Source of the DNA: Thermoactinospora rubra
GTDB taxonomy: Bacteria; Actinomycetota; Actinomycetes; Streptosporangiales; Streptosporangiaceae
Assembly (NCBI RefSeq): GCF_002093975.1
Contig: NZ_MSZZ01000005.1
Span: forward strand, 62,001 to 126,000
DNA: 64,000 bases
Direction: 5' to 3'
In this document: piece after piece, positions 18,441 to 27,735 of the stretch
Position numbering within the stretch: position 1 is the first letter of the stretch
Layout of the letters: each line of letters starts with the position of its first letter
Notes under the pieces: generated by a model
Database searches by the model: none
What the model saw: only the letters and a program-made list of their open reading frames with translations
What the model was told of the DNA's origin: nothing
Made by a program: the position numbers and the translations under genes

Positions 18441-19334
18441 ATGCCTGGGGACCGCAGCGAGGGCGAGCGGCCGGACACCGCCACCGAGATCTTCGTCGCC
18501 CACCGCAACCTGCTGTTCACCGTCGCCTACGAGCTGCTCGGCTTGGCCGCCGACGCCGAGGACGTGCTGCAGGAGACCTGGCTGCGGTGGGCGGGCGTCG
18601 ACCTCGGCACGGTGCTGGACAAGCGCGCCTACCTGGTCAAGATCACTACTCGGCAGGCGCTGGGCCGGCTGCGCACGCTGGGCCGTCGCAAGGAGTCCTA
18701 CATCGGCCCCTGGCTGCCCGAGCCGCTGCTGACCACTCCCGATGTGGCCGAGGACGTGGAGCTGGCCGACAGCGTCTCGATGGCGATGCTGCTGGTGCTG
18801 GAGACGCTCACGCCGACCGAGCGGGCGGTCTTCGTGCTGCGCGAGGTGTTCGAGCTGGAGTACGACGAGATCGCCGAGGCCGTCGACAAGACCCCGGCCG
18901 CCGTCCGCCAGATCGCCCACCGGGCACGGGCCCACGTCGCGGCGCGCCGCCCGCGCGAGGTCGTCTCCCCGGCCGAGACCCGCGGCGCGCTCGAGGCGTT
19001 CAAGCGCGCGATCGAGACCGGGAACCTCCAGGGACTGCTCGACATCCTCGCGCCCGACGTCGTCCTCCTGGCCGACGGCGGCGGGATCAGGGTGGCCGCG
19101 CCAGAACCGCTCGTGGGGGCCGACGCCGTGGCCGGCCTGCTGCGCCGGAGTGATGCGCCCGCGCCCGAGCTCGTGCAGATCAACGGCTACCCGGCGCTGG
19201 TCTTCCGGCGGGACGGCGAGATCGAGACGGTCATGGCCGCGCGCGTCGAGAACGGCCTCATCACCGGGCTCTACGCCGTGCGCAACCCCGAGAAGCTGTC
19301 GCGCGTCGAGCACGAGACCCCGGTGAGCCGCTGA
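18441..19334 (+). CDS. ECF41-family RNA polymerase sigma factor (SigJ-like)
   Basis: A 297-residue extracytoplasmic-function sigma factor. Region 2 is near residues 15-80 (LLFTVAYELLGLAADAEDVL, ETWLRW) and region 4 near 115-175 (LTPTERAVFVLREVFELEYD, EIAEAVDKTPAAVRQIAHRA). The linker GPWLPEPL and the C-terminal NTF2-like domain with the DGGG motif (LLADGGGIRVA) and NPEKL at the end are diagnostic of ECF41. In this group the fused C-terminal domain controls activity and no separate anti-sigma factor is used. ATG 18441 has AGGAA upstream. The target appears to be its own gene and the divergent oxidase gene. Confidence 0.9.
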   Translation: MPGDRSEGERPDTATEIFVAHRNLLFTVAYELLGLAADAEDVLQETWLRWAGVDLGTVLDKRAYLVKITTRQALGRLRTLGRRKESYIGPWLPEPLLTTPDVAEDVELADSVSMAMLLVLETLTPTERAVFVLREVFELEYDEIAEAVDKTPAAVRQIAHRARAHVAARRPREVVSPAETRGALEAFKRAIETGNLQGLLDILAPDVVLLADGGGIRVAAPEPLVGADAVAGLLRRSDAPAPELVQINGYPALVFRRDGEIETVMAARVENGLITGLYAVRNPEKLSRVEHETPVSR

Positions 19335-19362
19335 TCATGTGTCCCATCGCGTCGGCGGCGGC

Positions 19363-20232
19363 TCACAGGCGCTTCTCGAACCAGTGATGGGCGTAAGGCT
19401 CGGCGTTGAAGGCGGGCACCTCGGTGAATCCCGCCGACCGGTAGAGGTTGATCGCCTCCCGCAGCGCCCGGTTGGTCTCCAGGCGCAGGCGGGTCACCCC
19501 GCGGTCGCGGGCGTGCTGCTCCAGCTCGTGCAGCAGGCGGCGGCCGACGCCCAGCCCGCGGGCGGCGGGTGCGACCCACATGCGCTTGATCTCGGCGGTG
19601 TCGCCGTCGAGCTTGAGCGCGCCGCAGCCGATCGGGTCCTCGGTCAGCCGGGCGACGAGGAACAGCCCGGCGGGCTCGGTGAGCTCGGCGGCGGTGGCCG
19701 GGCGGGTGTGGCCGGGGTCGAAGCCCGCCTCGAAGCGCGTGGCGAGCTCGTCGTAATAGGCCTGGAGGCAGTGCTGGGCGGCCGGGCTGCGCGGATCCTC
19801 GATCGCCACCCTGACCAGGCCGGCGGTGAGCAGCCGCTCCACGGTCCCCATCGCCTCGACGAGGGTGCGCCGCTGCGCGTCGTTGAGCGAGGCGAGCAGG
19901 GAGCGGGCCGCCTGGTCGCCCGCGTGGTCGACCTCGCGCAGCGCCTCCAGGCCGGCCGGGGTGAGGCGGGCGGTGCGGACCCGGCGGTCACGCGGGTCGG
20001 GCTCGACGACGACCAGGCCCTCCTGCTCCAGCGAGCGGAGCAGGCGGCTGAGGTAGCCGGAGTCCAGATCGAGGCGGGCGCGCAGGCTCCGGACGTCCGC
20101 GCCCGCCGTACCGATCTCCCAGAGCAGGCGGGAGGCGCCGAGGGAGCGGCCGAGGGACAGGTATTCGTCCTGCAGGGCGCCGATGCGATGGGCGACGATC
20201 CGGGTGAAGGATCGCACGGGGGCAACGTCCAT
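19363..20232 (-). CDS. MarR-type regulator fused to GNAT acetyltransferase
   Basis: A 289-residue two-domain protein. Residues about 1-140 are a MarR winged helix (LRARLDLDSGYLSRLLRSLEQ, EGLVVVEPDPRDRRVRTARLTPAG). Residues about 150-289 are a GNAT domain with the acetyl-CoA loop MWVAPAARGLGVGRRLLHEL. Such fusions are widespread in actinomycetes and Firmicutes, and their ligands and substrates are mostly unknown. An inverted repeat overlaps the start codon region (20231-20254), suggesting autoregulation. It is divergent from the EF-hand gene. Confidence 0.85.
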   Translation of the reverse strand: MDVAPVRSFTRIVAHRIGALQDEYLSLGRSLGASRLLWEIGTAGADVRSLRARLDLDSGYLSRLLRSLEQEGLVVVEPDPRDRRVRTARLTPAGLEALREVDHAGDQAARSLLASLNDAQRRTLVEAMGTVERLLTAGLVRVAIEDPRSPAAQHCLQAYYDELATRFEAGFDPGHTRPATAAELTEPAGLFLVARLTEDPIGCGALKLDGDTAEIKRMWVAPAARGLGVGRRLLHELEQHARDRGVTRLRLETNRALREAINLYRSAGFTEVPAFNAEPYAHHWFEKRL

Positions 20233-20254
20233 ATGTCTGACAATAGTCAGATAT
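20231..20254. promoter_or_regulatory. Inverted repeat, probable MarR operator
   Basis: TCTGAC and GTCAGA flank a 4-bp centre, and the symmetry extends outward through AT on both sides with one mismatch. The element touches the start of the MarR-GNAT gene. MarR proteins commonly bind sites of this length at their own promoters. Confidence 0.6.
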
Positions 20255-20261
20255 TTCGCGC

Positions 20262-20282
20262 CATGCCAGACTGGTCGGCATG
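20262..20282. promoter_or_regulatory. Inverted repeat covering the EF-hand start codon
   Basis: CATGCC (20262-20267) and GGCATG (20277-20282) pair across nine bases, and the right arm contains the ATG at 20280. It could be a second operator or, if transcribed, a hairpin that hides the start codon. Confidence 0.4.
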
Positions 20283-20495
20283 TCTACGGAACCCACGGCC
20301 GAGCGCCTGGCCGAGCTCAGGAAGAAGTTCGACGAGATCGACGAGAGCGGCGACGGCTTCATCACCGAGGCGGAGTTCGTGCGGCACTTCCCCCACGTCG
20401 CTCCCGAGGCGCGTGCCGCCGTGAGCGGGTCGATGGACGCCGACGGCGACGGGCGCATCTCGTTCGAGGAGTTCGTCCGCCTCCTGGGCGGCTGA
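20280..20495 (+). CDS. Small EF-hand calcium-binding protein
   Basis: A 71-residue cytoplasmic protein made of two EF-hands. Loop 1 is residues 21-32 (DESGDGFITEAE) and loop 2 residues 53-64 (DADGDGRISFEE). Both have Asp at positions 1 and 5 and Glu at position 12, so both should bind Ca2+. Small calmodulin-like proteins of this type (CabB and relatives) are known in Streptomyces. There is no signal peptide or membrane segment. A CGCCGC/GCGGCG hairpin near 20503-20515 follows the stop and may end the transcript. Confidence 0.88.
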   Translation: MSTEPTAERLAELRKKFDEIDESGDGFITEAEFVRHFPHVAPEARAAVSGSMDADGDGRISFEEFVRLLGG

Positions 20496-20637
20496 CGCCG
20501 CAGGCGGCGTACGGGGGACGGAGCGGTACGGCAAAAGCCGACCAGTGCTCGGGGGGCGAAACTAGCGAAAAGTAACCGAACGTACCCAACCGGTTTCGCG
20601 AAGTCGCCCAAAGGCCGTACTCTCCCATAGTGACCGC

Positions 20638-22701
20638 ATGGGGGTTATGTTGCCGATGACCGACCCGACCGACACCCGTGACACGGGGCCGCGCGTGGGG
20701 ACGCCTCTGTGGGCGTACCTGGCCGGCGTGACCGTGATCGGGCTCACCGCGCTCGTGGTGGCCCAGCTGCGCCTGGACCCGGGGGACCTGGCGGAGCTGG
20801 CCCGCTCGCCGCTGTTCTGGGTGCTGGGCGCGCTGGTCGTGCTGGGGGAGCTGCGCCCGGTCATGCTGTCGTCGCAGGCGTCCGTCGGCGGCACCTACCC
20901 CTCGACGATGTTCACCTTCGCCGCCCTGCTGCACCTCGGCCTGCCGGTGGCCGTGCTGATGCAGGCGGCCGCGGTGCTGATGAACGGCGTGGTCACCCGC
21001 AGGGCGTGGCACCGGGTGCTGTTCAACACCTCCCAGTCCACCCTGGCGCTCACCGCCGCGGCCGTGGTGCTGGGGCTGTTCGGCATCGTGCCGGCGCCCG
21101 CGCAGCCGTGGGTCCCGGCGGGCACCGACATGCTGGCGATCGCCGTGTCCGGCGTGGCGTACTTCGTGACCCGCGCCCTGCTGGTCTGCGCCGCGGTCGC
21201 CCTGCACGAGCGCCGGTCGCTGATCCGCGTCCTGCGGTCCACGGCCGGGCCGCAGAGCCTGGTCTACGCGGGGCTGCTGGGCCTGGCCCCGCTCGTGGTG
21301 ATCGTGATGGAGGAGTCGCCCGGCCTGGTGCCGCTGTTCGTGGCGCCGCTCGCGGCCGTGTACTTCACCGCGACGCTGTCCATGCGCCGCGACCACCAGG
21401 CCATGCACGACGAGCTGACCGGCCTGCCCAACCGCAAGATGCTGGCCGTGGCCACCGAGGAGGCGCTGGCGGAGGCGCGCGAGGGGGAGAAGGTCGGCTT
21501 CTTCCTGCTGGACCTGCACGGGCTCAAGCAGGTCAACGACACGCTCGGCCACCCGGTCGGCGACCGGCTGCTGCAGCTGATGGCCCACCGCCTGACCCAC
21601 ACGGTACGGCCCGGCGACGTCGTGGCGCGGCTGGGCGGCGACGAGTTCGCGGTGCTGCTGCCGAGGATCAGGGACGTCCAGGCGGCCAGGGAGGTCGCGG
21701 CCCGGCTGCGGGTGGCGCTGACCGAGTCGGTGCGGCTGGAGGGCATGTCGTTCGACCTGGACGGCTCGGTCGGCATCGCGCTCTACCCCGACCACGCGCC
21801 CGACTTCGAGCTGCTGCTCCAGCGCGCCGACGTGGCCATGTACCTGGCCAAGGAGGCCCGCACCGGCGTCGAGCTGTACCAGGCCGACAAGGACCGCAAC
21901 TCGCCCGAACGCCTCGGCCTGTTCGGCGACCTGCGCCGCGCGCTGGACAACCGGCAGCTGCGCCTGCACTACCAGCCCAAGGTGCGGCTGGAGGACGGCC
22001 GCGTGCTGGGCATGGAGGCCCTGCTGCGGTGGCGGCACCCGACGCGCGGGCAGGTGCCTCCGGCCGAGTTCGTCCCGCTGGCCGAGCAGTCCTACCTGAT
22101 GCGCCAGCTCACCGAGTACGTCATCGACGCCGCGCTGGAGCAGGCCGCCCGCTGGTGGCACACGGGCCTGCGCGTCCAGGTCGCGGTCAACGTCTCGGCC
22201 CGCGACCTGCTGGACTCGGCGCTGCCCGAGCAACTGGAGATGGGGCTGGCCCGCTTCCGGCTGCCGCCCGAGGCGGTCCAGCTGGAGGTGACCGAGCGCG
22301 TGCTGACCGGCGAGCAGGCGCACGACACGATCAAGGCGCTCGCCGCGCTGGGCGTGCCGCTGTCGCTCGACGACTTCGGCACCGGCTACTCCTCCCTCAT
22401 CCGCCTGCAGCGGCTGGCGGTGTCGGAGGTGAAGATCGACGCCTCCTTCGTCAGGCGGATCGTGGAGTCCCAGGACGACGAGCGGATCGTGCGGTCCATC
22501 GTGGACCTGGTGCGCTCGCTGGGGCTGCGCTCGGTGGCCGAGGGCGTGGAGTGCGAGGAGGTGGCGGGCCGCCTGGCCGAGATGGGCTGCGACGTGGCGC
22601 AGGGCTGGCTGTACTCGCGGCCCATGCCGGCGGCCGAGGCGACGATCTGGCTGCGGGAGCGCTACCAGGCGCCCGCGCTGGAGGCCACGGGCCTGGGCTG
22701 A
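20638..22701 (+). CDS. Membrane GGDEF-EAL protein (cyclic di-GMP turnover)
   Basis: A 687-residue protein that may make and break cyclic di-GMP. Residues about 20-240 hold roughly six or seven membrane helices acting as sensor. A GGDEF domain follows (DELTGLPNRKML, then the active site ARLGGDEFAVLL, intact). A complete EAL domain ends the protein (GMEALLRWRHPTRG, NVSARDLLD, DDFGTGYSSL, EGVECEE). Both catalytic motifs look functional. ATG 20638 is preceded by CATAGT at 20626-20631 with a 6-nt gap, so the mRNA may be leaderless. It stands alone between the EF-hand gene and gatC. Confidence 0.92.
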   Translation: MGVMLPMTDPTDTRDTGPRVGTPLWAYLAGVTVIGLTALVVAQLRLDPGDLAELARSPLFWVLGALVVLGELRPVMLSSQASVGGTYPSTMFTFAALLHLGLPVAVLMQAAAVLMNGVVTRRAWHRVLFNTSQSTLALTAAAVVLGLFGIVPAPAQPWVPAGTDMLAIAVSGVAYFVTRALLVCAAVALHERRSLIRVLRSTAGPQSLVYAGLLGLAPLVVIVMEESPGLVPLFVAPLAAVYFTATLSMRRDHQAMHDELTGLPNRKMLAVATEEALAEAREGEKVGFFLLDLHGLKQVNDTLGHPVGDRLLQLMAHRLTHTVRPGDVVARLGGDEFAVLLPRIRDVQAAREVAARLRVALTESVRLEGMSFDLDGSVGIALYPDHAPDFELLLQRADVAMYLAKEARTGVELYQADKDRNSPERLGLFGDLRRALDNRQLRLHYQPKVRLEDGRVLGMEALLRWRHPTRGQVPPAEFVPLAEQSYLMRQLTEYVIDAALEQAARWWHTGLRVQVAVNVSARDLLDSALPEQLEMGLARFRLPPEAVQLEVTERVLTGEQAHDTIKALAALGVPLSLDDFGTGYSSLIRLQRLAVSEVKIDASFVRRIVESQDDERIVRSIVDLVRSLGLRSVAEGVECEEVAGRLAEMGCDVAQGWLYSRPMPAAEATIWLRERYQAPALEATGLG

Positions 22702-22762
22702 GGCCGGCCCGGATGGGTGTTGCCGGGAGGTAAACGGTTCGGCCACGCTCCGTCGTGCCCCC

Positions 22763-22768
22763 TAGGAT
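22763..22768 (+). promoter_or_regulatory. Probable -10 box of the gatCAB operon
   Basis: TAGGAT at 22763-22768 matches the actinobacterial -10 pattern TAnnnT and would give an 5' leader of about 70 nt before gatC. I find no obvious -35 match. Confidence 0.35.
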
Positions 22769-22843
22769 GGCATCCAAGGGACCGTTCGCGCGTCCCGGAG
22801 GTTCTGACCGACAACAACCAACCACGAAACGGGTTCACGACTC

Positions 22844-23143
22844 ATGTCCGCCATAACCCGCGACGAGGTCGCCCACCTGGCCCGGCTGTCCAGGATGGCG
22901 CTCACGGACGAGGAGCTCGACCACTTCGCGACCCAGCTCGATGTCATCATCGGCGCCGTCGCGAAGGTGTCCGAGGTCGCCGCCCAGGACGTGCCGCCGT
23001 CGTCGCACGCGCTCCCGCTGACCAACGTCTTCCGTCCCGACGAGGTGCGGCAGTCCCTGCCGCCGCAGCAGGCGCTCTCCGGCGCCCCCGCCGTCGAGGA
23101 CGACCGGTTCCGGGTGCCGCGCATCCTGGGGGAGGAGATGTGA
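22844..23143 (+). CDS. gatC: Asp/Glu-tRNA amidotransferase subunit C
   Basis: A 99-residue subunit that wraps around GatA and GatB and stabilises the amidotransferase. [25 protein letters not shown], split across the N-terminal helix, and the C-terminal RVPRILGEE are family hallmarks. It is the first gene of a gatCAB operon. The gap of 76 bp to gatA is longer than the gatA-gatB junction. Confidence 0.95.
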   Translation: MSAITRDEVAHLARLSRMALTDEELDHFATQLDVIIGAVAKVSEVAAQDVPPSSHALPLTNVFRPDEVRQSLPPQQALSGAPAVEDDRFRVPRILGEEM

Positions 23144-23219
23144 GCGTGCTTGTCGAGCGAACCGTCAACCACAGCGGCCCCGGCTCAGTTCCGGCCGAGC
23201 CGTCGGGCGAGGTGAGGAC

Positions 23220-24710
23220 ATGAGCCTGATCCACAAGACCGCCGCCGAGCTGGGCGCGATGATCGCGGCCGGCGAGGTGAGCGCGGAGGAGGTCGCGGCC
23301 GCGCACCTGGACCGCATCGAGGAGACCGAGCCGAAGATCCGCGCGTTCCTCCACGTCGACCGCGAGGTCACGCTGGCCCAGGCGCGCGCCGTCGACGCCC
23401 GGCTACGCAGCGGCGAGAAGCTGGGGCCGCTGGCGGGCGTGCCGCTGGCGCACAAGGACATCTTCGTCACCAAGGACATGCCGACCACGGCCGCCTCCAA
23501 GATCCTGGAGGGCTGGCGCCCGCCGTACGACGCGACCGTCACCGCGCGGCTGCGCGAGGCCGGGTTGGTCTTCCTCGGCAAGACGAACCTCGACGAGTTC
23601 GCGATGGGCTCCTCGACGGAGAACTCCGCCTTCGGGCCCACCCGCAACCCGTGGGACCTCAGCCGGGTGCCCGGCGGGTCGTCGGGCGGCTCCAGCGCGG
23701 CCGTGGCGGCCTACCAGGCGCCGTTGTCGACCGGCACCGACACGGGCGGCTCGATCCGCCAGCCGGCCGCCGTGACCGGGATCGTGGGCATGAAGCCGAC
23801 CTACGGCGGGTCGTCCCGCTACGGGCTGATCGCGTTCGCCTCCTCGCTCGACACGCCGGGCCCGTTCGCCCGCACCGTGCTGGACGCGGCGCTGCTGCAG
23901 GAGGCCTTCTCCGGCCACGACCCGCTCGACTCCACCTCCATCGACCGGCCCGTGCCCAAGGTCGTCGAGGCGGCCAGGAACCCCGACGTGGCCGGCATGC
24001 GGATCGGCGTGGTGAAGGAGTTCGACGGCGAGGGCTACCAGCCGGGCGTGCTCAACCGCTTCCGCGAGGCGGTCAAGATGCTGGAGGCGCTCGGCGCCGA
24101 GATCGTGGAGGTCTCCTGCCCGTCGTTCACGGTCGCGCTGCCGGCGTACTACCTGATCGCCCCCTCCGAGTGCTCCTCCAACCTCGCCCGTTTCGACGCC
24201 ATGCGGTACGGCCTGCGCGTCGGCGACGACGGCACCCGCAGCGCCGAGGAGGTCATGGCGCTCACCAGGGCCGCCGGGTTCGGCCCCGAGGTCAAGCGGC
24301 GCATCATGCTCGGCACCTACGCCCTGTCGTCCGGCTACTACGACGCCTACTACGGGCAGGCGCAGAAGGTCCGCACCCTCATCGCCCGCGACTTCGAGGC
24401 GGCCTACCAGAAGGTCGACGTGCTGATCTCGCCGACCACGCCGACCACGGCGTTCCCGATCGGCGAGCGCGCCGACGACCCGATGGCCATGTATCTGGCC
24501 GACCTGTGCACGATCCCGTCCAACCTGGCGGGCAACGCGGCGATCTCGGTGCCGTGCGGGCTGGCCGACGAGGACAACCTGCCGGTGGGCCTGCAGATCA
24601 TGGCCCCGGTGCTGGGCGACGACCGCTGCTACAAGGTCGGCGCCGCCCTGGAGAAGGCGTTCGAGGCGCGCTGGGGCGGTCCGCTGCTGAAGGAGGCTCC
24701 CGCGCTGTGA
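23220..24710 (+). CDS. gatA: Asp/Glu-tRNA amidotransferase subunit A
   Basis: The 496-residue amidase subunit that releases ammonia from glutamine. The Ser-Ser-Lys triad is present: Lys in [12 protein letters not shown], the first Ser in [14 protein letters not shown], and the nucleophilic Ser in [10 protein letters not shown]. The C-terminal [12 protein letters not shown] is also typical. ATG 23220 follows GAGGTGAGG. Its TGA overlaps the GTG start of gatB (GTGA). With GatB and GatC it converts misacylated Glu-tRNA(Gln) and Asp-tRNA(Asn). Confidence 0.96.
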   Translation: MSLIHKTAAELGAMIAAGEVSAEEVAAAHLDRIEETEPKIRAFLHVDREVTLAQARAVDARLRSGEKLGPLAGVPLAHKDIFVTKDMPTTAASKILEGWRPPYDATVTARLREAGLVFLGKTNLDEFAMGSSTENSAFGPTRNPWDLSRVPGGSSGGSSAAVAAYQAPLSTGTDTGGSIRQPAAVTGIVGMKPTYGGSSRYGLIAFASSLDTPGPFARTVLDAALLQEAFSGHDPLDSTSIDRPVPKVVEAARNPDVAGMRIGVVKEFDGEGYQPGVLNRFREAVKMLEALGAEIVEVSCPSFTVALPAYYLIAPSECSSNLARFDAMRYGLRVGDDGTRSAEEVMALTRAAGFGPEVKRRIMLGTYALSSGYYDAYYGQAQKVRTLIARDFEAAYQKVDVLISPTTPTTAFPIGERADDPMAMYLADLCTIPSNLAGNAAISVPCGLADEDNLPVGLQIMAPVLGDDRCYKVGAALEKAFEARWGGPLLKEAPAL

Positions 24711-26206
24711 CGACCATCATGGCCTACGACGAGGCGCTCGACCGCTTCGAGCCGGTGCTCGGCCTGGAGACGCACGTCGAGCTGGGCACGGCCTCGAAGA
24801 TGTTCTGCGGCTGCAAGACCACCTTCGGCGCGCCGCCCAACACCCAGGTGTGCCCGACGTGCCTGGCGCTGCCCGGGGCGCTGCCGGTCGCCAACGAGAA
24901 GGCGATCGAGTCGACGATCCGCATCGGCCTGGCGCTGAACTGCTCGATCGCCGAGTGGTGCAGGTTTGCCCGGAAGAACTACTTCTATCCGGACATGCCG
25001 AAGAACTACCAGATCTCGCAGTACGACGAGCCGCTGTGCTACGACGGCTACCTCGACCTGGAGGTGGAGGGCCAGACCTTCCGCATCGGCATCGAGCGCG
25101 TCCACCTGGAGGAGGACACCGGCAAGTCGACCCACGTGGGCGGCGCGACCGGGCGCATCCACGGCGCCGACTACTCCATCGTCGACTACAACCGCGCCGG
25201 CATCCCGCTGGTCGAGATCGTCACCAAGCCGATCACAGGCACCGACCGGCTGGCCCCGCAGGTCGCCCGCGCCTACGTCACCGAGCTGCGCGAGATCATG
25301 CGCTCGCTGGGCGTCTCCGACGTGCGCATGGAGGAGGGCTCGCTGCGCTGCGACGTCAACGTCTCGCTGATGCCGCGCGGCTCCTCGGAGTGGGGCACCC
25401 GCACCGAGACCAAGAACGTCAACTCGCTGCGGTCGGTCGAGCGTGCCGTACGCGGGGAGATCGAGCGGCAGGCGGCCATCCTGGCCGACGGCGGGAAGGT
25501 CGTGCAGGAGACCCGCCACTTCCATGAGGACACCGGCACCACCACCTCCGGCCGGTCCAAGGAGGAGGCGCAGGACTACCGCTACTTCCCCGACCCCGAC
25601 CTGGTGCCCATCGCGCCCGACCCGGCGTGGGTGGCCAAGCTGAAGGCCGAGCTGCCGGAGCTGCCGAGCGTACGGCGCAAGCGGCTGCAGGCCGAGTGGG
25701 GCGTGTCCGACCACGACATGGAGTCGATGCACAACGCGGGCGCCATCGAGCTGGTCGAGGCCACCATCGCGGCGGGGGCCCCGGCGGCCGACGCGCGCAA
25801 GTGGTGGATGGGCGAGCTGGCGCGCCGCGCCAACGAGTCCGGCGTCGCGCTCGCCAACCTGCCGGTCACCCCGGCCGACGTCGCGCGGGTGACGGAGCTG
25901 GTGGCTTCGGGGGCGCTGAACGACAAGCTGGCCCGGCAGGTGTTCGAGGGCGTGCTGGCCGGCGAGGGCACCCCGGACGAGGTGGTCGCGGCCCGCGGCC
26001 TGGAGATCGTCAGCGACGAGGGCGAGCTGCTCGCGATCATCGACCAGGTGATCGCCGACAACGCCGACGCGGCGGAGAAGGTGCGCGGCGGCAAGGTCGC
26101 CGCCGTGGGCGCGCTCGTCGGCGGCGTCATGAAGGCCAGCCGCGGCAAGGCCGACGCGGCCCGTGCCCGCGAGCTGATCCTGGAGAAGCTGGGCGTCTCG
26201 GGCTGA
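24707..26206 (+). CDS. gatB: Asp/Glu-tRNA amidotransferase subunit B
   Basis: The 499-residue kinase/tRNA-binding subunit that phosphorylates the misacylated Glu or Asp. The cradle domain contains [17 protein letters not shown] with CGC and [10 protein letters not shown], which form the zinc site. [32 protein letters not shown] and [14 protein letters not shown] follow. The C-terminal Yqey-like helical domain ends [14 protein letters not shown]. The GTG start at 24707 overlaps the gatA stop by 4 bp. A strong hairpin follows the stop. Confidence 0.96.
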   Translation: MTTIMAYDEALDRFEPVLGLETHVELGTASKMFCGCKTTFGAPPNTQVCPTCLALPGALPVANEKAIESTIRIGLALNCSIAEWCRFARKNYFYPDMPKNYQISQYDEPLCYDGYLDLEVEGQTFRIGIERVHLEEDTGKSTHVGGATGRIHGADYSIVDYNRAGIPLVEIVTKPITGTDRLAPQVARAYVTELREIMRSLGVSDVRMEEGSLRCDVNVSLMPRGSSEWGTRTETKNVNSLRSVERAVRGEIERQAAILADGGKVVQETRHFHEDTGTTTSGRSKEEAQDYRYFPDPDLVPIAPDPAWVAKLKAELPELPSVRRKRLQAEWGVSDHDMESMHNAGAIELVEATIAAGAPAADARKWWMGELARRANESGVALANLPVTPADVARVTELVASGALNDKLARQVFEGVLAGEGTPDEVVAARGLEIVSDEGELLAIIDQVIADNADAAEKVRGGKVAAVGALVGGVMKASRGKADAARARELILEKLGVSG

Positions 26207-26220
26207 GGCATCCGTGACAG

Positions 26221-26247
26221 GGCCCCGGCGGCAGGTCCGCCGGGGCC
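26221..26247 (+). terminator. gatCAB terminator
   Basis: GGCCCCGGCGG (26221-26231) pairs perfectly with CCGCCGGGGCC (26237-26247) around CAGGT, 14 bp after the gatB stop. Only TTC follows, so it is a U-poor actinomycete-type terminator. Confidence 0.8.
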
Positions 26248-26320
26248 TTCGTCGTGCGTGCGGCCCGGCACGATGCTCGTGCGGTACGGCCAGCCCGATG
26301 GTGCGTACGGCTCGGCCCGA

Positions 26321-26354
26321 CATAGGTCCACATAGGTCCATTTCCCTAGGACCT
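26321..26354. promoter_or_regulatory. Triple AGGTCC operator-like array
   Basis: Two exact tandem copies of CATAGGTCCA (26321-26330, 26331-26340) are followed by an inverted GGACCT (26349-26354). The three AGGTCC half-sites lie just upstream of the -10 TAGCCT (26385-26390) of the MFS gene. The 10-bp period puts the direct copies on one helix face, as expected for a bound regulator. Confidence 0.6.
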
Positions 26355-26397
26355 TCGCTGGATCCGCCCGGAGCCGTCCGCGCGTAGCCTCCAGGCC

Positions 26398-27735
26398 ATG
26401 ACGAGAAAAGCATTGACGACGGGTTTGGTGGCTTTGGTGTCACTCGTCGCCTTCGAGTACATGGCGGTCGCGATCGCCATGCCGATCGTGGCGAAGGACC
26501 TGGGCGGCGGGCACCTGTACGGCCTGGCCTTCAGCGGCGCGATGGCCGCCGGGGTGCTGGGCACGGTGCTCGGCGGCAGGTGGGCGGATGTGAAGGGGCC
26601 GGTGCCGGCGCTGTGGACGGGGATCGCCGGCTTCGGCGGCGGCCTGCTGCTGGCCGGACTGGCCTGGAACATGGAGGCGCTCATCGTGGGCCGGTTCGTG
26701 CAGGGCTTCGGCGGCGCGCTGGTCAACGTGGCGCTCTACGTGGTGGTGGCCCGCGCCTACCCCGAGGAGCAACATCCCAAGATCTTCTCGTTGTTCGCGA
26801 CGGCCTGGGTGGTGCCGTCGATGGCGGGCCCGGCGGTGGTCGGCGCGATCGTGGAGACCGTGGGCTGGCGGTGGGTCTTCCTGGCGGTGCCGATCCTGAC
26901 CGTGGCGGGCGCCGCGCTGCTGTGGCGGGGCGTCGCCGGCCAGCCGATCTCCGGCGGCCAGGCCGCGCCCGCGCCCGGGCTGGGCCGCAAGCTGGGCTGG
27001 GCGGCGCTGACCGCCGTGAGCGCGGGCCTGATGCAGTACGGCAGCACCCTGAGCATCCCGATGCTGGTCGCCGGCTTCGTGCTGCTCGCGGTGGCGCTGC
27101 CGAGGCTGCTGCCCGCCGGGACGCTGCGCGCGGCCAGGGGCCTGCCGGCGGTGGTGTCGCTGCGTGGCCTGTCGGCGGGCGCGTTCTTCGCCGCCGAGGT
27201 GGTCGTCCCGCGCATGCTGATCGACGAGCGGGAGATGTCGGCCGTGGCCGCCGGGCTGGCGCTGACCGGTGGCGCGCTCACGTGGTCGTTCGCGTCGTGG
27301 CTGCAGGGCCGCGAGGTGTTCACCCGGATGACGAACCTGGTCGGCGGCACCGCCGCCATCGTGACCGGCCTGGTCGTGGCGGGCGCGGTGACGTTCGACG
27401 CGATGCCGGTCGTGCTGATCTACCCGGCGTGGATCGTGACCGGGTTCGGCATGGGGCTGGTGTACCCGACGCTGTCGGTGCTCACGCTGGAGCTGTCGGC
27501 CCCCGGCGAGCAGGGCGTGAACAGCTCGGCGCTGCAGGTCGGCGAGATGGTGTTCTCGGTCGTCGCGGTCGCCGTCACCAGCGCGCTGTTCACGGCGGCG
27601 GGGTCGGCCTACTGGGTGGTGTTCGCGATCACCCTGGCCCTGGCGCTGGCCGGGCTGTGGGCGGCGCCCCGCCACCGGGTCGCGGCGGCGGGGCACAAGG
27701 CGCCGGTCGCTATACCGGCGGCGACGGGGTCGTGA
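26398..27735 (+). CDS. MFS transporter
   Basis: A 445-residue major facilitator with about 12-14 hydrophobic segments and a short basic tail. The conserved loop after helix 2 reads [10 protein letters not shown], and [20 protein letters not shown] covers helices 4-5. The pattern fits drug:H+ antiporters of the DHA type. The substrate cannot be read. ATG 26398 has TAGCCT seven bases upstream and no ribosome-binding site, so a leaderless mRNA is likely. The AGGTCC array upstream suggests a dedicated regulator not encoded next door. The 3' end overlaps the convergent tctA by 26 bp. Confidence 0.85.
   Translation: MTRKALTTGLVALVSLVAFEYMAVAIAMPIVAKDLGGGHLYGLAFSGAMAAGVLGTVLGGRWADVKGPVPALWTGIAGFGGGLLLAGLAWNMEALIVGRFVQGFGGALVNVALYVVVARAYPEEQHPKIFSLFATAWVVPSMAGPAVVGAIVETVGWRWVFLAVPILTVAGAALLWRGVAGQPISGGQAAPAPGLGRKLGWAALTAVSAGLMQYGSTLSIPMLVAGFVLLAVALPRLLPAGTLRAARGLPAVVSLRGLSAGAFFAAEVVVPRMLIDEREMSAVAAGLALTGGALTWSFASWLQGREVFTRMTNLVGGTAAIVTGLVVAGAVTFDAMPVVLIYPAWIVTGFGMGLVYPTLSVLTLELSAPGEQGVNSSALQVGEMVFSVVAVAVTSALFTAAGSAYWVVFAITLALALAGLWAAPRHRVAAAGHKAPVAIPAATGS

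Noticed and set aside
18279-19313. Upstream extension of the FAD oxidase frame to 791 residues
   Set aside because: The added part is antisense to the ECF41 sigma gene and has no homologous look. ATG 18278 has its own ribosome-binding site and promoter.
20362-22746. A 794-residue minus-strand frame opposite the first GGDEF-EAL gene
   Set aside because: It is rich in His, Arg, Gln and Gly without motifs, and the plus strand has intact GGDEF and EAL motifs.
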